The notes: generated by a model not told the origin, from the sequence alone. A stretch of DNA of 64,000 nt from Paracoccaceae bacterium (GCA_003332035.1 QOQI01000001.1:62001-126000), one strand, 5' to 3'; positions 18,454-27,620 are shown, counted from the stretch's first letter. Numbers and translations: made by a program.

Positions 18454-19404
18454 TCATTCTTCTTTAGGAGGCCTGCTTAAAAGAGAGTGAATTATTGCCT
18501 CTGTAGAAACAGAACCTGCTAATAAAGCACTAACAGCAGAAGTTATTGGCATTTCTAAGCCCATAATTTCTGCTTTTTGGCTTACTGCAAATGCTGTAGC
18601 GACACCTTCTACAGTTGTATTTTTGTGGAAAGTTTTTCCACAACCTAGGGACATACCAAAAACAAAATTACGAGACTTTTCTGAATTACAAGTTAGGCTT
18701 AGATCCCCCAAACCTGACAGACCAGACAGTGTTTTTTCTTTAGCTCCATGTGCTTTAGCGAAAGCAACCATTTCTGAGAAGCCACGCGTCATCAGTGCTG
18801 CTCTAGCGCTATCGCCTTGCTTGGCGCCAATTGCTACACCACACGCTATTGCAATTATATTTTTAAGTGCGCCGCCAAGCTCTACACCTACAACATCTGA
18901 TGTTCGGTAAAGTCTAAAGTTTTGCATTGAAATATCGTATTGCAATTGCTTCAAGAAGTCAGATTTGGTTGAGGCTAAAACTAAGGCGGTTGGCATACCC
19001 TTAGAAATATCAATTGCAAAGCTTGGGCCAGATATTACGGCAACCCTTGAAGAGTATTTATTTAAAATTTCTGACGGCCTTAGTCCAGTCGCCTGATCTA
19101 TACCTTTACAACAGGCTATTAGTGGCCTGTCTTTTAAAAAGGAATTATTATTTTCACAAAAAATTGCCAAATTTTGTGTTGGTACTGCCAGAAATACACA
19201 CTCGCTTTCTTCAGTTTTTTTTAATGAGCTGATGATATCAACTTCTTTGGGTAACTTTATATGACCAAGCTTTTTTGGGGTTCTTGTGGCGTTTAGTTCT
19301 TTAAAGTTAGTTGGTGAATAAAGCTTAACTGAGTGCCCACCTTTTGCATATACTGATGCTATTGAAGAGCCAAATGCACCAGCGCCAGCAACAGATATTT
19401 TCAT
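18454..19404 (-). CDS. gpsA: Glycerol-3-phosphate dehydrogenase [NAD(P)+]
   Basis: Makes sn-glycerol-3-phosphate from dihydroxyacetone phosphate for phospholipid synthesis. It has 316 residues, slightly shorter than the E. coli enzyme. The Rossmann motif GAGAFG is at 7-12, with later family blocks ISGPSFA, GALKNIIAIACGVAIG (catalytic Lys) and LSGLGDLSLTC. The start overlaps the tsaD stop by 4 nt, so the two are probably cotranscribed, as in many alphaproteobacteria. Confidence 0.97.
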   Translation of the reverse strand: MKISVAGAGAFGSSIASVYAKGGHSVKLYSPTNFKELNATRTPKKLGHIKLPKEVDIISSLKKTEESECVFLAVPTQNLAIFCENNNSFLKDRPLIACCKGIDQATGLRPSEILNKYSSRVAVISGPSFAIDISKGMPTALVLASTKSDFLKQLQYDISMQNFRLYRTSDVVGVELGGALKNIIAIACGVAIGAKQGDSARAALMTRGFSEMVAFAKAHGAKEKTLSGLSGLGDLSLTCNSEKSRNFVFGMSLGCGKTFHKNTTVEGVATAFAVSQKAEIMGLEMPITSAVSALLAGSVSTEAIIHSLLSRPPKEE

Positions 19405-20498
19405 GCCTTTGATCCCCTTTTGCCACTACCTAAAATGGCAGGCTTTTGATTGTCTAATGGCCACCTTGGCCGAGCTGATAGTGTCGTGTCATCATAATCG
19501 CCGTGTAAAAACCTTTCTGCTGCTGCATAAGCTATAATGGCTGCATTATCAGTACATAATTCTAAAGGTGGTGCCAAAAACTCTAATTTTTTTGATTTAC
19601 ATATATTTTTAAGGGAGTGCCGAATTTTTTTATTTGCAGCCACTCCTCCTGCAATCGAAAACGTGGGGTTTGTGTTAGTAATTTTAGCATATAGATCGAT
19701 AGCGCGAATTGATTTTTCAACAATTACGTCATGCATTGCTTGTTGGAAGCTGGCACTTAAATCACATACATCTTTTTCAAATAACCCGTCCTGATTTTCG
19801 ATAAGCTCATTTCTTTTTCGCATTAAAGCTGTCTTGAGGCCTGAAAACGAAAAGTCACAGCCTTCTTGATTTAGCAATGGGCGTGGAAAATTGAAGCGCT
19901 CTGCGTCACCTGTTTTTGCAGCTTCTTCAACTGCAGGCCCTCCTGGCTGTTGTAACCCTAAAAGGCGCGCCGCTTTATCAAAAGCTTCGCCAGGTGCGTC
20001 ATCTATTGTTCCGCCCAATCTCTCATATCTATTGTAATTATGAACTATGAGAAACTGGCAATGTCCTCCGGACACCAATAATACAAGATAAGGAAAACTA
20101 ACTTTATTAGTCAACCTAGGGGTAAGCGCATGTCCTGCAAGATGATTTACGCCAATTAAAGGCTTATTTGTTGAGACTGAGAGCCCTTTTGCAAACATTA
20201 ATCCTGAAAGTACACCACCGATAAGCCCAGGGCCAGCTGTTACTCCGATAGCACTTATGTCTCCCATAACAACATTTGCTTCTTTTAGGGACTTCTCAAC
20301 AACAACATCAATTAATTCGGCGTGAGCTCGAGCTGCTATCTCTGGCACAACGCCCCCATATTCTTTATGCAGATTAAATTGATTATGTACGATAGACGAC
20401 TTTATTTTTGAACCTTTGGAGTTTATTTCGAGAATGGAGGCAGCGGTATCGTCACAGCTACTTTCTATTCCTAAAATCAGCGCTTTGTTAAAATCCAT
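19401..20498 (-). CDS. tsaD: tRNA N6-adenosine threonylcarbamoyltransferase TsaD
   Basis: Catalytic subunit that transfers the threonylcarbamoyl group to A37 of tRNA. The iron-binding motif HLAGH is at 119-123 of the chosen product, with LGIESSCDDTAAS near the N-terminus and SGGHCQFL later. The frame stays open up to 20567, but the family starts just before LGIESSCDD. ATG 20498 is preferred because GGAA lies 6 nt upstream; ATG 20510 is an alternative. This gives 365 residues, normal for the family, and leaves about 48 nt to the divergent hemD. Confidence 0.96.
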   Translation of the reverse strand: MDFNKALILGIESSCDDTAASILEINSKGSKIKSSIVHNQFNLHKEYGGVVPEIAARAHAELIDVVVEKSLKEANVVMGDISAIGVTAGPGLIGGVLSGLMFAKGLSVSTNKPLIGVNHLAGHALTPRLTNKVSFPYLVLLVSGGHCQFLIVHNYNRYERLGGTIDDAPGEAFDKAARLLGLQQPGGPAVEEAAKTGDAERFNFPRPLLNQEGCDFSFSGLKTALMRKRNELIENQDGLFEKDVCDLSASFQQAMHDVIVEKSIRAIDLYAKITNTNPTFSIAGGVAANKKIRHSLKNICKSKKLEFLAPPLELCTDNAAIIAYAAAERFLHGDYDDTTLSARPRWPLDNQKPAILGSGKRGSKA

Positions 20499-20546
20499 AC
20501 TATGTTCCATTGTATCGTAGGCAGCATCGGAGTAGCATTTCACCAT

Positions 20547-21284
20547 ATGACAAACAATCCTGACCAAAAAAATGTAATATTGCTTCTAACGCGACCACAA
20601 GATGGGAATGAACAGTTTTGTCTGAAAATAAAACATTTGCTTCAAAAATGCGAAATCTTAGATAACCCAATTCAAAAAATAGAATTCTTACCAGCTTTAA
20701 GCGAAGTCAAGAAAAACTCAGTTTTGATTTTTACTTCAATAAATGGGCTTCGATCTGCAGAAAAATATAATTTAATAAATAAAAAATGTTTTGTAGTTGG
20801 AGAAAATACGAAAAGAGTAGCGACTAGCTTAGGATATGAAGTCTTAGGGTTTGCGAGCAATCAAGAAAATTTATTGAAATTAATTAAATCAAACAAACCT
20901 TCTGAAAATATGGTTCATATTAGAGGCAAGCATACTGTAGGAAATCTATGTGATTCATTGAAAAGAAGTGCTGTTAGTTGCATGGATATAGTTGGGTATA
21001 ATCAAAAGCCACTGAAAATAAAAAAGAAAATCTTGCAGAAAATTCAGAGTGGGCGGCCAGTAATTTTACCAATTTTTTCTTCAAGATCTGCTAAATTAAT
21101 AGAAAGTAATGTAGATCTGACTGGATTTAATGTTGTTGTAATCAGCGAAGCTGTTGCAAAAACCCTTACTGGAACTGAATTGGGGGAGCTCGTGATTTCA
21201 AAAAAACCTGATTTAAACAGTATGCAAGAAGCTACTCTTGCTATTTTGAGACGATTGATCAAGTTTGATATTAGTACTAGTTAG
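20547..21284 (+). CDS. hemD: Uroporphyrinogen-III synthase
   Basis: Closes the linear tetrapyrrole hydroxymethylbilane with inversion of ring D. The sequence is divergent, as is usual for HemD, but family marks are visible: LLLTRPQDGNE at the N-terminus, IFTSINGLRSAEKY, VGENTKRVATSLGYEV, VHIRGKHTVGNL, and the second-domain IFSSRSAKLI. The frame is open from 20502; ATG 20547 is chosen because family members begin only a few residues before the TRP motif (245 residues). The normal upstream partner hemC is not here; tsaD follows directly on the other strand. Downstream are mic60 and hemY. Confidence 0.82.
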   Translation: MTNNPDQKNVILLLTRPQDGNEQFCLKIKHLLQKCEILDNPIQKIEFLPALSEVKKNSVLIFTSINGLRSAEKYNLINKKCFVVGENTKRVATSLGYEVLGFASNQENLLKLIKSNKPSENMVHIRGKHTVGNLCDSLKRSAVSCMDIVGYNQKPLKIKKKILQKIQSGRPVILPIFSSRSAKLIESNVDLTGFNVVVISEAVAKTLTGTELGELVISKKPDLNSMQEATLAILRRLIKFDISTS

Positions 21285-21311
21285 CAATTGGCTGGAGATT
21301 TGAGAAAAGAA

Positions 21312-22433
21312 ATGTCAAAGCCTAAGTCGCAAAATAAAGAACGTGATAGCGCCAGTTTTAAAGAAAATGATTTGTCTTCAAGCGGCGAGAAAAAAGAAAT
21401 TAAGCAAGAAAGCTTAAATATAAATGAACCGGTCGCCGCTACTTCAATAAAAAGTTCAAAGAATAAATCCAATTCTTTTTTTGTGATTGTTTTATCTGGA
21501 CTGGCAACGGCAAGTTTTGGCCTTGGGACAGCTTTTTTTATAAATAATTATTATCCTAATTTTTTCAAAAATAAGTCACAAATTGTGTTTGAGCAGAATA
21601 TGCAGGTCAGAATGAAAGAGCTGTCCGCTTCTATACAAAAACTGGAAATGGATTTGGTTGAAGCCAATAAAAAATCAGAAGACTTCATCGCTGAAAGGGA
21701 ATTGGCGGCCAATTTATCGCAGCTCGAAAATCAAATTATAAAAAATAAAGAGGAATTTGATCTTAAATCTTTGGAACTTGAAAAACTCAAAATACAATTA
21801 GAAACTAAATTTGCCAATATCGATAGCTTAGGATCAGGAACTCTATCAACATTGCCAGAGCCATTACAAAAAAAATATGATGAAGATGCGTCTAGTGCAG
21901 AAATTTTAGATATGTCGCAAGACAATTCTGAAAATCGAATAAATGCTGACCGCTCAATACAAGAGGATCTACAGGTAATTCAAAATTCGACGGTCTATGG
22001 AAATCCTTTTAACGAAAATTTAAAAAACATTGAGGCTCTTTTGGATCTGAAGGCCCCAGATATATTAAAAAATTTGGCAGAGATTGGTATTCCTACCATG
22101 AAAAATCTTAAGGCGTCTTTTCCGAAGTTCGCCCGTTTAGCTTTGTCAGCAGATAGAAACTTAAATGAAACAGCAGATTTTAAAATCTTAACTTTTTTAA
22201 AGTCACAATTTCAAGCTCGCTCTACTATTCCACGTCCAGGTGCCGATACGGATGCAATTTTATCCAGGTCAGAAGCATTTTTAAAATCAAATGATCTTGA
22301 AAACGCTCTTTTTGAGCTGACCCAACTTGATGACATTGCCTTGAAGGCAATGGAGCCTTGGCGCATGTCTGTGGAAAGCAGAATTGAATCTCTTCTGGCT
22401 GTTGAGCAACTTGTTCAAAGCATTGAGAAATAG
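21312..22433 (+). CDS. Alphaproteobacterial mitofilin/Mic60-like membrane protein
   Basis: Bacterial relative of the mitochondrial crista-organising protein Mic60 (COG4223 type). A charged cytoplasmic N-terminus is followed by one membrane helix (FFVIVLSGLATASFGLGTAF), then a long coiled coil rich in Glu, Lys and Leu (about residues 95-165) and a C-terminal mitofilin-like domain with the pattern RPGADTDAILSRSEAFLKS. Known relatives sit in the inner membrane with the coiled coil in the periplasm. The frame opens at a TTG (21288); ATG 21312 is preferred (373 residues). It lies between hemD and hemY, its usual place. Confidence 0.85.
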   Translation: MSKPKSQNKERDSASFKENDLSSSGEKKEIKQESLNINEPVAATSIKSSKNKSNSFFVIVLSGLATASFGLGTAFFINNYYPNFFKNKSQIVFEQNMQVRMKELSASIQKLEMDLVEANKKSEDFIAERELAANLSQLENQIIKNKEEFDLKSLELEKLKIQLETKFANIDSLGSGTLSTLPEPLQKKYDEDASSAEILDMSQDNSENRINADRSIQEDLQVIQNSTVYGNPFNENLKNIEALLDLKAPDILKNLAEIGIPTMKNLKASFPKFARLALSADRNLNETADFKILTFLKSQFQARSTIPRPGADTDAILSRSEAFLKSNDLENALFELTQLDDIALKAMEPWRMSVESRIESLLAVEQLVQSIEK

Positions 22434-22445
22434 AAAGATCGACGC

Positions 22446-23936
22446 ATGTTGATATCGCTTTTTAGATTATCTTTATTCTTAATGATCGTTATGGTTTTTG
22501 CTTGGGGCGTTAGCTATTTAGCGAGCGATGAGAATAAAATTATAGGAAGTACAATTATAGAAATCTCAGGTTTTGAGTATTCAATTAGTCCAATGCAATT
22601 ATTGATAATTTTGGTTCTGATAATACTAGCTGCTTGGATTTTTCTAAGATTAATTTCGCTTTTCCTCGCTATCTTGAGATTCATAAATGGTGATGAAACA
22701 GCAGTTTCTCGATACTTTGATCGTAATAGAGAAAGGAAGGGCTTTAGGGCTTTATCAGAAGGGATGATGGCCCTAGCATCTGGCGAAGGCTCTATTGCAT
22801 TGTCCAAAGCAAAAAGGGCGGAGAAATACTTAAAAAAACCATCACTTACCAATCTATTAGCTGCTCAGGCGGCTGAAATAGCAGGTGAGGCTAAACATGC
22901 AGAGGAAATATATAAAGAGCTTATTTTAGATCCTACTACCAGGTTTGTTGGGGTAAGAGGCATCATGAAAAAGCGTCTGTCTGAAGGAGACACCGATACT
23001 GCCTTAAAATTAGCTAAAAAAGCTTTTTCGCTAAAGCCCAAACATGAAGAAACACAAGATGTCCTTATAAGTCTTCAGACCCTTGATTCAGATTGGCGAG
23101 GAGCTCGGAAAACGCTTTCTGCAAAATTGAAATACGGTAATCTTCCTAGGGATATCCACAAAAGAAGGGATGCTGTTTTAGCTTTGTCAGAGGCTGCTGA
23201 AATAATTGAAACTGACAAAAGAATCGATGCTCAAGTAATGGCTATAGAGGCAAATCGTTTGTCGCCTGATTTAGTTCCTGCTGCTGTTCTAGTTGCTAAA
23301 GAGTATTTGGCAGATGATAAGAAAAAAAATGCGATAAAAGTAATTAAAAAAGCTTGGGAGTCTCAACCACATCCTGATTTAGCAGCTATCTATTCGGAAA
23401 TTTATGAAGGTGAAAGTCCAGAAGATAGAGAAAAGGGTTTCAAGTTGCTCGCCAAGATGAATCCTAAGCATGTTGAAACGAAAACAATGATGGCTGAAAT
23501 GTATCTGCAGGCTGAAGACTTTCCTAATGCACGAAGATCACTTGGTGACTCTTATGAGATTATGCCTAACGTTCGTACGCTAACGCTTATAGCAGCTATT
23601 GAGAAAGGTGAAGGTGCAGATGATAGTGTAATTCGAAAATGGCTAACAAAAGCACTTTCAGCCCCGCGTGGCCCTCAATGGGTCTGTGAAAATTGTTCTA
23701 CAGCACACTCTGTTTGGCGGCCAACATGTTTTAATTGTAATGCATTAGATACCTTAACATGGATGGATGTTCCGGAAACAAAGGCTGAGGTTGCCTTAGG
23801 GAACGAGCGAGCTCCCTTTGTATTAGATGTATTAAACAGTAATGACGGTAAAGCTGATCAGTTAGATCTAGATGTAGAAGAAGATCTAACTGAATTCGAG
23901 AATTCTAAAAATGATAATGATGGTTCAAAAAGTTGA
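22446..23936 (+). CDS. hemY: HemY-like TPR membrane protein
   Basis: Inner-membrane protein with a HemY N-terminal domain and tetratricopeptide repeats, 496 residues. Two hydrophobic helices (about 3-25 and 48-75) are followed by TPR-like helical repeats from about residue 100 to 400. A C-terminal zinc-ribbon-like element has Cys414, Cys417, Cys428 and Cys431 (WVCENC ... CFNC). The tail is acidic. The name is historical: this is not protoporphyrinogen oxidase, and its exact role in the heme locus is unproven. It starts 12 nt after mic60. Confidence 0.88.
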   Translation: MLISLFRLSLFLMIVMVFAWGVSYLASDENKIIGSTIIEISGFEYSISPMQLLIILVLIILAAWIFLRLISLFLAILRFINGDETAVSRYFDRNRERKGFRALSEGMMALASGEGSIALSKAKRAEKYLKKPSLTNLLAAQAAEIAGEAKHAEEIYKELILDPTTRFVGVRGIMKKRLSEGDTDTALKLAKKAFSLKPKHEETQDVLISLQTLDSDWRGARKTLSAKLKYGNLPRDIHKRRDAVLALSEAAEIIETDKRIDAQVMAIEANRLSPDLVPAAVLVAKEYLADDKKKNAIKVIKKAWESQPHPDLAAIYSEIYEGESPEDREKGFKLLAKMNPKHVETKTMMAEMYLQAEDFPNARRSLGDSYEIMPNVRTLTLIAAIEKGEGADDSVIRKWLTKALSAPRGPQWVCENCSTAHSVWRPTCFNCNALDTLTWMDVPETKAEVALGNERAPFVLDVLNSNDGKADQLDLDVEEDLTEFENSKNDNDGSKS

Positions 23937-24002
23937 TTTAAATACTCTTGTTAAATCTGTAAGCAAGACCTATTTAATCAGGATATTTAAGGAAAAATTT
24001 TA

Positions 24003-24290
24003 ATGTCAGCTATATATGGTCCTGTCTTTTTAATATTAGATGTCGCATTTTTTATTATGATTGCCCATATAATTATGAGCTGGCTGATTAGTTTCCAAGT
24101 TTTAAATCTTTATCAGCCTATTGTTGCCCAAATCTGGACAGGATTGAATAGACTTTTAGAACCAATATATGGTCCAATTCGAAGAATCTTGCCGAATACC
24201 CAGCCTTTAGATTTGTCGCCTTTAGTAGCATTTATTATTTTAATTTCTTTACGTGACTATATTCTTCCTGAATTATTTGGGCTTAGATAG
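24003..24290 (+). CDS. YggT family membrane protein
   Basis: Small integral membrane protein of 95 residues with two hydrophobic segments (about 5-35 and 73-90) and the family core LNRLLEPIYGPIRRILP between them. YggT-family proteins have been linked to osmotic tolerance and cell division in other organisms; the function here is unknown. It is 66 nt downstream of hemY in the same orientation, so it may share its transcript. AAGGAAAA precedes the ATG. Confidence 0.88.
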   Translation: MSAIYGPVFLILDVAFFIMIAHIIMSWLISFQVLNLYQPIVAQIWTGLNRLLEPIYGPIRRILPNTQPLDLSPLVAFIILISLRDYILPELFGLR

Positions 24291-24433
24291 GTTTCAGTAA
24301 AAAAGTTAATCTGAATTACACCCAGTTCAAAATGCAAAAACTGGTAAATTATTTTGTTGGTTTGGCAATAATCTTGTTTGAGGATAAAATTGCATTATCT
24401 AAAAATACACGGAAGATAAAAGGAATTAATTGA

Positions 24434-25195
24434 ATGCTTGTTGTTGTTTCTCCGGCTAAGAAATTAGATATGAGTTCTAATGCCAAAAAAGTAAAAACAT
24501 CAGAACCAATGTTTTCTGACGATATCAATAGGCTAGTTAAAGCTGCAGGTCAGTTATCGGAGGAAAGCTTACAGGCTCTAATGAAGATTAGCCCTTCTTT
24601 GGCACGATTGAACAAGGAGCGATTTAATAAATTTGGAAGTCAAGAACGAAAGGCTGCAGCGTTTGCTTTTGCAGGCGATACCTATACCGGTTTTGATGTT
24701 AAATCATTAGATGAAGACGCTTTAAGATGGGCTCAGGATCATATGCGGATTTTATCAGGTCTTTATGGACTTTTAAGGCCTTTGGATGAAATTGAGCCTT
24801 ATCGCCTCGAAATGGGCAGCCGATTGAAAGTAGAAAATACTGCTGATTTATATGCCTATTGGGGAAACCGATTGGCTATTGAATTAAATTTTCAAGCAAA
24901 AAGTACTAACTCGTTAATTCTTATAAATTGTGCAAGCCAAGAATACTTTAAAGCAGTAGATAGCAAGTCATTGGAATTAGAGGTTATAACGCCTCAGTTT
25001 TTTGAGTTAACCTCAAAGGGCCCTAAACAAATAAGCTTTTACGCAAAAAAAGCGAGGGGCGCTATGGCTAGGTACGTGGTGGAAAATAGGATTGATAAGG
25101 TAGATGATTTGATTAAATTTGATCTTGCTGGCTATAGTTATAATCCAAAAGAATCGTCTCGGTCTTCACCGGTCTTTTTCAGGAAGAACGATTAG
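24434..25195 (+). CDS. yaaA: YaaA family peroxide-stress protein
   Basis: A 253-residue protein of the YaaA/DUF328 family, which in E. coli lowers intracellular iron and limits oxidative DNA damage under peroxide. Family signatures are visible: VVSPAKKLDMSS at the N-terminus, FAGDTYTGFDVKSL, and LYGLLRPLDEIEPYRLEMG. The length matches the family. It is separated from yggT by a 143-nt gap with no clear signal and is followed by the pyrophosphatase gene after 72 nt. Confidence 0.93.
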   Translation: MLVVVSPAKKLDMSSNAKKVKTSEPMFSDDINRLVKAAGQLSEESLQALMKISPSLARLNKERFNKFGSQERKAAAFAFAGDTYTGFDVKSLDEDALRWAQDHMRILSGLYGLLRPLDEIEPYRLEMGSRLKVENTADLYAYWGNRLAIELNFQAKSTNSLILINCASQEYFKAVDSKSLELEVITPQFFELTSKGPKQISFYAKKARGAMARYVVENRIDKVDDLIKFDLAGYSYNPKESSRSSPVFFRKND

Positions 25196-25267
25196 TTTCT
25201 CTTGTGCGTGACAAGCATTTTAAAGATGCTTATAAGACGGTCGATTAGTTTGTAAAAAGGTATAACA

Positions 25268-26188
25268 ATGGACTTGCAGGTTTTTGGACATCAGTCTCCT
25301 GATACTGATTCAACTGGGTCGCCAATAATATGGTCATGGTATTTAAATAAAATAAAAGGGATGTCTGCCACCCCTAAATTGTTGGGTGAGCCAAATACAG
25401 AAGCTTTGTTTGTTTTAGGTCGTTGGGGTTTTAAGAAACCAGCGATAATAAACAGTATTAATAAAGGTGACAGAGTAATTATTGTTGATACTAACAACCC
25501 GGCCGAGCTTCCAGAAAACATTAATGATGCAGATATTCAGGGTATAATTGATCACCATAAATTAGTTGGTGGATTAGAAACATCGGGACCTATTGATATA
25601 ACAATTAGACCCTTAGCCTGTACAGCGACTATAATGTTCGATTTGATGGGCAGTGATGTAGTGGGCATGCCAGATCCCATAAAGGGCTTGGCTTTATCCT
25701 GTATAATATCCGACACTTTAGAATTCCGAAGTCCAACTACCACCATTAGAGATCGCGAAGTTGCAGAGCGGCTATCTAAAGAATTAAAAATAGATATATC
25801 AAAGTATGCTTCAGAATTGTTTCGGGCAAAATCAGACGTTTCAGATTTTTCAGATGTGGAGCTGCTCAGAATGGATTCGAAAAAATACCCAATAGCTGAA
25901 TTAACGTTTCGCGTTTCGGTCCTGGAAACAACAGAGCCAGATATGATATTTAGAAGAAAGAAAAGTTTAATTGAGGCAATGAAAACCGTATGTGAAGAAG
26001 ACTCTGTTGACCATGTATTATTCTTTGTTGTTGATATACTTAGAGAAGAGTCCACCCTATTTGTGCCTAATGAAAATATTAAAAAAGTGGCTGAGAAATC
26101 TTTTGGTGTGAATGTGCTTGATGATTCTGTGGTATTGCCCGGTGTGGTGAGCCGTAAAAAACAGATAATACCAAATTTAAAGCTCTAA
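25268..26188 (+). CDS. ppaC: Manganese-dependent inorganic pyrophosphatase (family II)
   Basis: Hydrolyses pyrophosphate to phosphate. It is a DHH-family enzyme and unrelated to the common Mg-dependent family I Ppa. It has 306 residues. Metal ligands are His8, Asp12 and Asp14 (FGHQSPDTDST), Asp74 (IVDTNNP), and the DHH motif Asp95-His96-His97 with nearby cysteine-containing LACTATIMFD. The C-terminal substrate-binding motif SRKKQ is at 295-299. No CBS regulatory insert is present. AAAAGG precedes the ATG. Confidence 0.95.
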   Translation: MDLQVFGHQSPDTDSTGSPIIWSWYLNKIKGMSATPKLLGEPNTEALFVLGRWGFKKPAIINSINKGDRVIIVDTNNPAELPENINDADIQGIIDHHKLVGGLETSGPIDITIRPLACTATIMFDLMGSDVVGMPDPIKGLALSCIISDTLEFRSPTTTIRDREVAERLSKELKIDISKYASELFRAKSDVSDFSDVELLRMDSKKYPIAELTFRVSVLETTEPDMIFRRKKSLIEAMKTVCEEDSVDHVLFFVVDILREESTLFVPNENIKKVAEKSFGVNVLDDSVVLPGVVSRKKQIIPNLKL

Positions 26189-26207
26189 ATTTTTTAGGAA
26201 AATCTCA

Positions 26208-27080
26208 GTGACAGCATTGATAAAAACATTAGACGATATTTCTCATAATTATGATGCTTTATTTGTCGATTTATGGGGGTGTGTGCATAACGGCATTGAA
26301 GCATATCCAAGCGCTAATGAATCTTTGAAAAGATATAGAGCTAATGGTGGCAAAGTTGTTTTGGTGACTAACTCACCCCGACCATGGTTGGGTGTTGAGA
26401 AACAGTTAATAAAATTTGGTGTGGATACTGAAGCTTGGGATCTAATAGCTACATCTGGTGACAGTGCTCGAATGGCAATGTTTCAAGGTCTTGTTGGAAA
26501 TAAAGTTTACTTTATTGGAACACCATTTGAAGAAAACTTTTTTGAGCCGCTTCGCGTCGTAAAAAACCCGGTTACTATCGAGCGCGTTCCAATCGATGAA
26601 GCTGAGGGAATTGTTTGTACGGGACCTTTCAACAGTTTGGAAGATCTGGATGTTTATTTGTCAGACTTTCAGTTTGCTAAAAAGAAAGGTTTAAAGCTTC
26701 TTTGTGCAAATCCAGATATCATTGTTGATCGAGGTAGTGTCAGAGAATGGTGTGCCGGTGCCTTAGCTAAAATGTATACTGATTTGGGGGGAGAGAGTTT
26801 ATATTTCGGAAAACCATTTCAGCCTATTTATGACCTAGCTAGACGGCGACTTTCTTCCAGCGGGGCTCAAATAAACAATGACCGCATCTTAGCCATTGGC
26901 GATGGAATAACGACAGATATTCTAGGTGCTGAAAATGAAGGTATTGATAGTTTATTTATTACGGGAGGTTTAGCTGCACTAGAGACAGGTACTAAGGATC
27001 AGCCCAATCAAAGACTATTAAATAACTATCTACTTGAGCAAAAACTTAACCCAGCCTATTCTATTGGATTCTTAAGGTAG
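26208..27080 (+). CDS. HAD-superfamily hydrolase (TIGR01459 type)
   Basis: Predicted phosphatase with a HAD fold and C2-type cap (NagD-like), 290 residues. HAD motif I appears as LFVDLWGCVHNG, where the second Asp of the classical DxD is Trp-Gly as in several cap-C2 relatives; motif II is VLVTNSPR and motif IV is ILAIGDGITTDILGAENEG. The start is GTG at 26208, with TTTAGGAAAA upstream. It lies 19 nt after ppaC and just before the MaoC and ribF genes. The substrate is not known. Confidence 0.82.
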   Translation: MTALIKTLDDISHNYDALFVDLWGCVHNGIEAYPSANESLKRYRANGGKVVLVTNSPRPWLGVEKQLIKFGVDTEAWDLIATSGDSARMAMFQGLVGNKVYFIGTPFEENFFEPLRVVKNPVTIERVPIDEAEGIVCTGPFNSLEDLDVYLSDFQFAKKKGLKLLCANPDIIVDRGSVREWCAGALAKMYTDLGGESLYFGKPFQPIYDLARRRLSSSGAQINNDRILAIGDGITTDILGAENEGIDSLFITGGLAALETGTKDQPNQRLLNNYLLEQKLNPAYSIGFLR

Positions 27081-27176
27081 TTTTTAGCAAAATCTAAAAA
27101 TACTACAGTTGCAAAGTAATTATATTTCATTTATTATCGATTAAATTAATGAAAATTACTTATTGGTGGTAAACTC

Positions 27177-27620
27177 ATGCTCGACAATAGTCCGCGAGGA
27201 ACAATATGCATAGAAGATATCGAAATGGGTATGACTCGGTATATTCGAAAAATTATAACCGATAAAGATATCGAACTATTTGCGGAAATTTCAACTGACC
27301 ACAACCCAGTTCATTTAGATGATGAGTATGCCAGGGATACAATTTTCGAAGGCAGAATTGCGCACGGTATGTTAACGGCAGGATTAATTTCTGCAGTTAT
27401 TGGAGAGCAGCTTCCCGGCCATGGTACTATATACATGAGCCAGAACTTAAAGTTTTTAGCTCCAGTAAGACCGGGAGATTTGGTTCACGCCGAAGTTAAA
27501 GTCGTTGACATGTTAATTGATAAGCGCCGAGTCAAATTGGACTGTCGTTGTGAGGTAAACGGGAAAAACGTTCTAGTTGGAGAGGCGATGGTTTTGGCTC
27601 CTAGCAGAAAGTTTGACTGA
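27177..27620 (+). CDS. MaoC-like (R)-specific enoyl-CoA hydratase
   Basis: A 147-residue hot-dog-fold protein of the MaoC/PhaJ type that adds water to 2-enoyl-CoA. The hydratase-2 motif is intact: Asp41 and His46 in STDHNPVHLDDEYA, followed by EGRIAHGMLTAGL. Such enzymes supply (R)-3-hydroxyacyl-CoA for polyhydroxyalkanoate or act in other acyl-CoA routes; no PHA genes are in the window, so the pathway is open. It sits between the HAD gene and ribF. Confidence 0.88.
   Translation: MLDNSPRGTICIEDIEMGMTRYIRKIITDKDIELFAEISTDHNPVHLDDEYARDTIFEGRIAHGMLTAGLISAVIGEQLPGHGTIYMSQNLKFLAPVRPGDLVHAEVKVVDMLIDKRRVKLDCRCEVNGKNVLVGEAMVLAPSRKFD

Noticed and set aside
24330-24353. CCAGTT...AACTGG inverted repeat after yggT as a terminator
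   Set aside because: Six-bp stem with an 11-nt loop and no proper T-run.
25213-25231. AAGCAT...ATGCTT hairpin between yaaA and ppaC
   Set aside because: Short AT-rich stem, no T-tract on either strand.
25552-26055. 167-codon minus-strand reading frame inside ppaC
   Set aside because: Antisense shadow of a gene with all catalytic motifs; no recognisable protein features.
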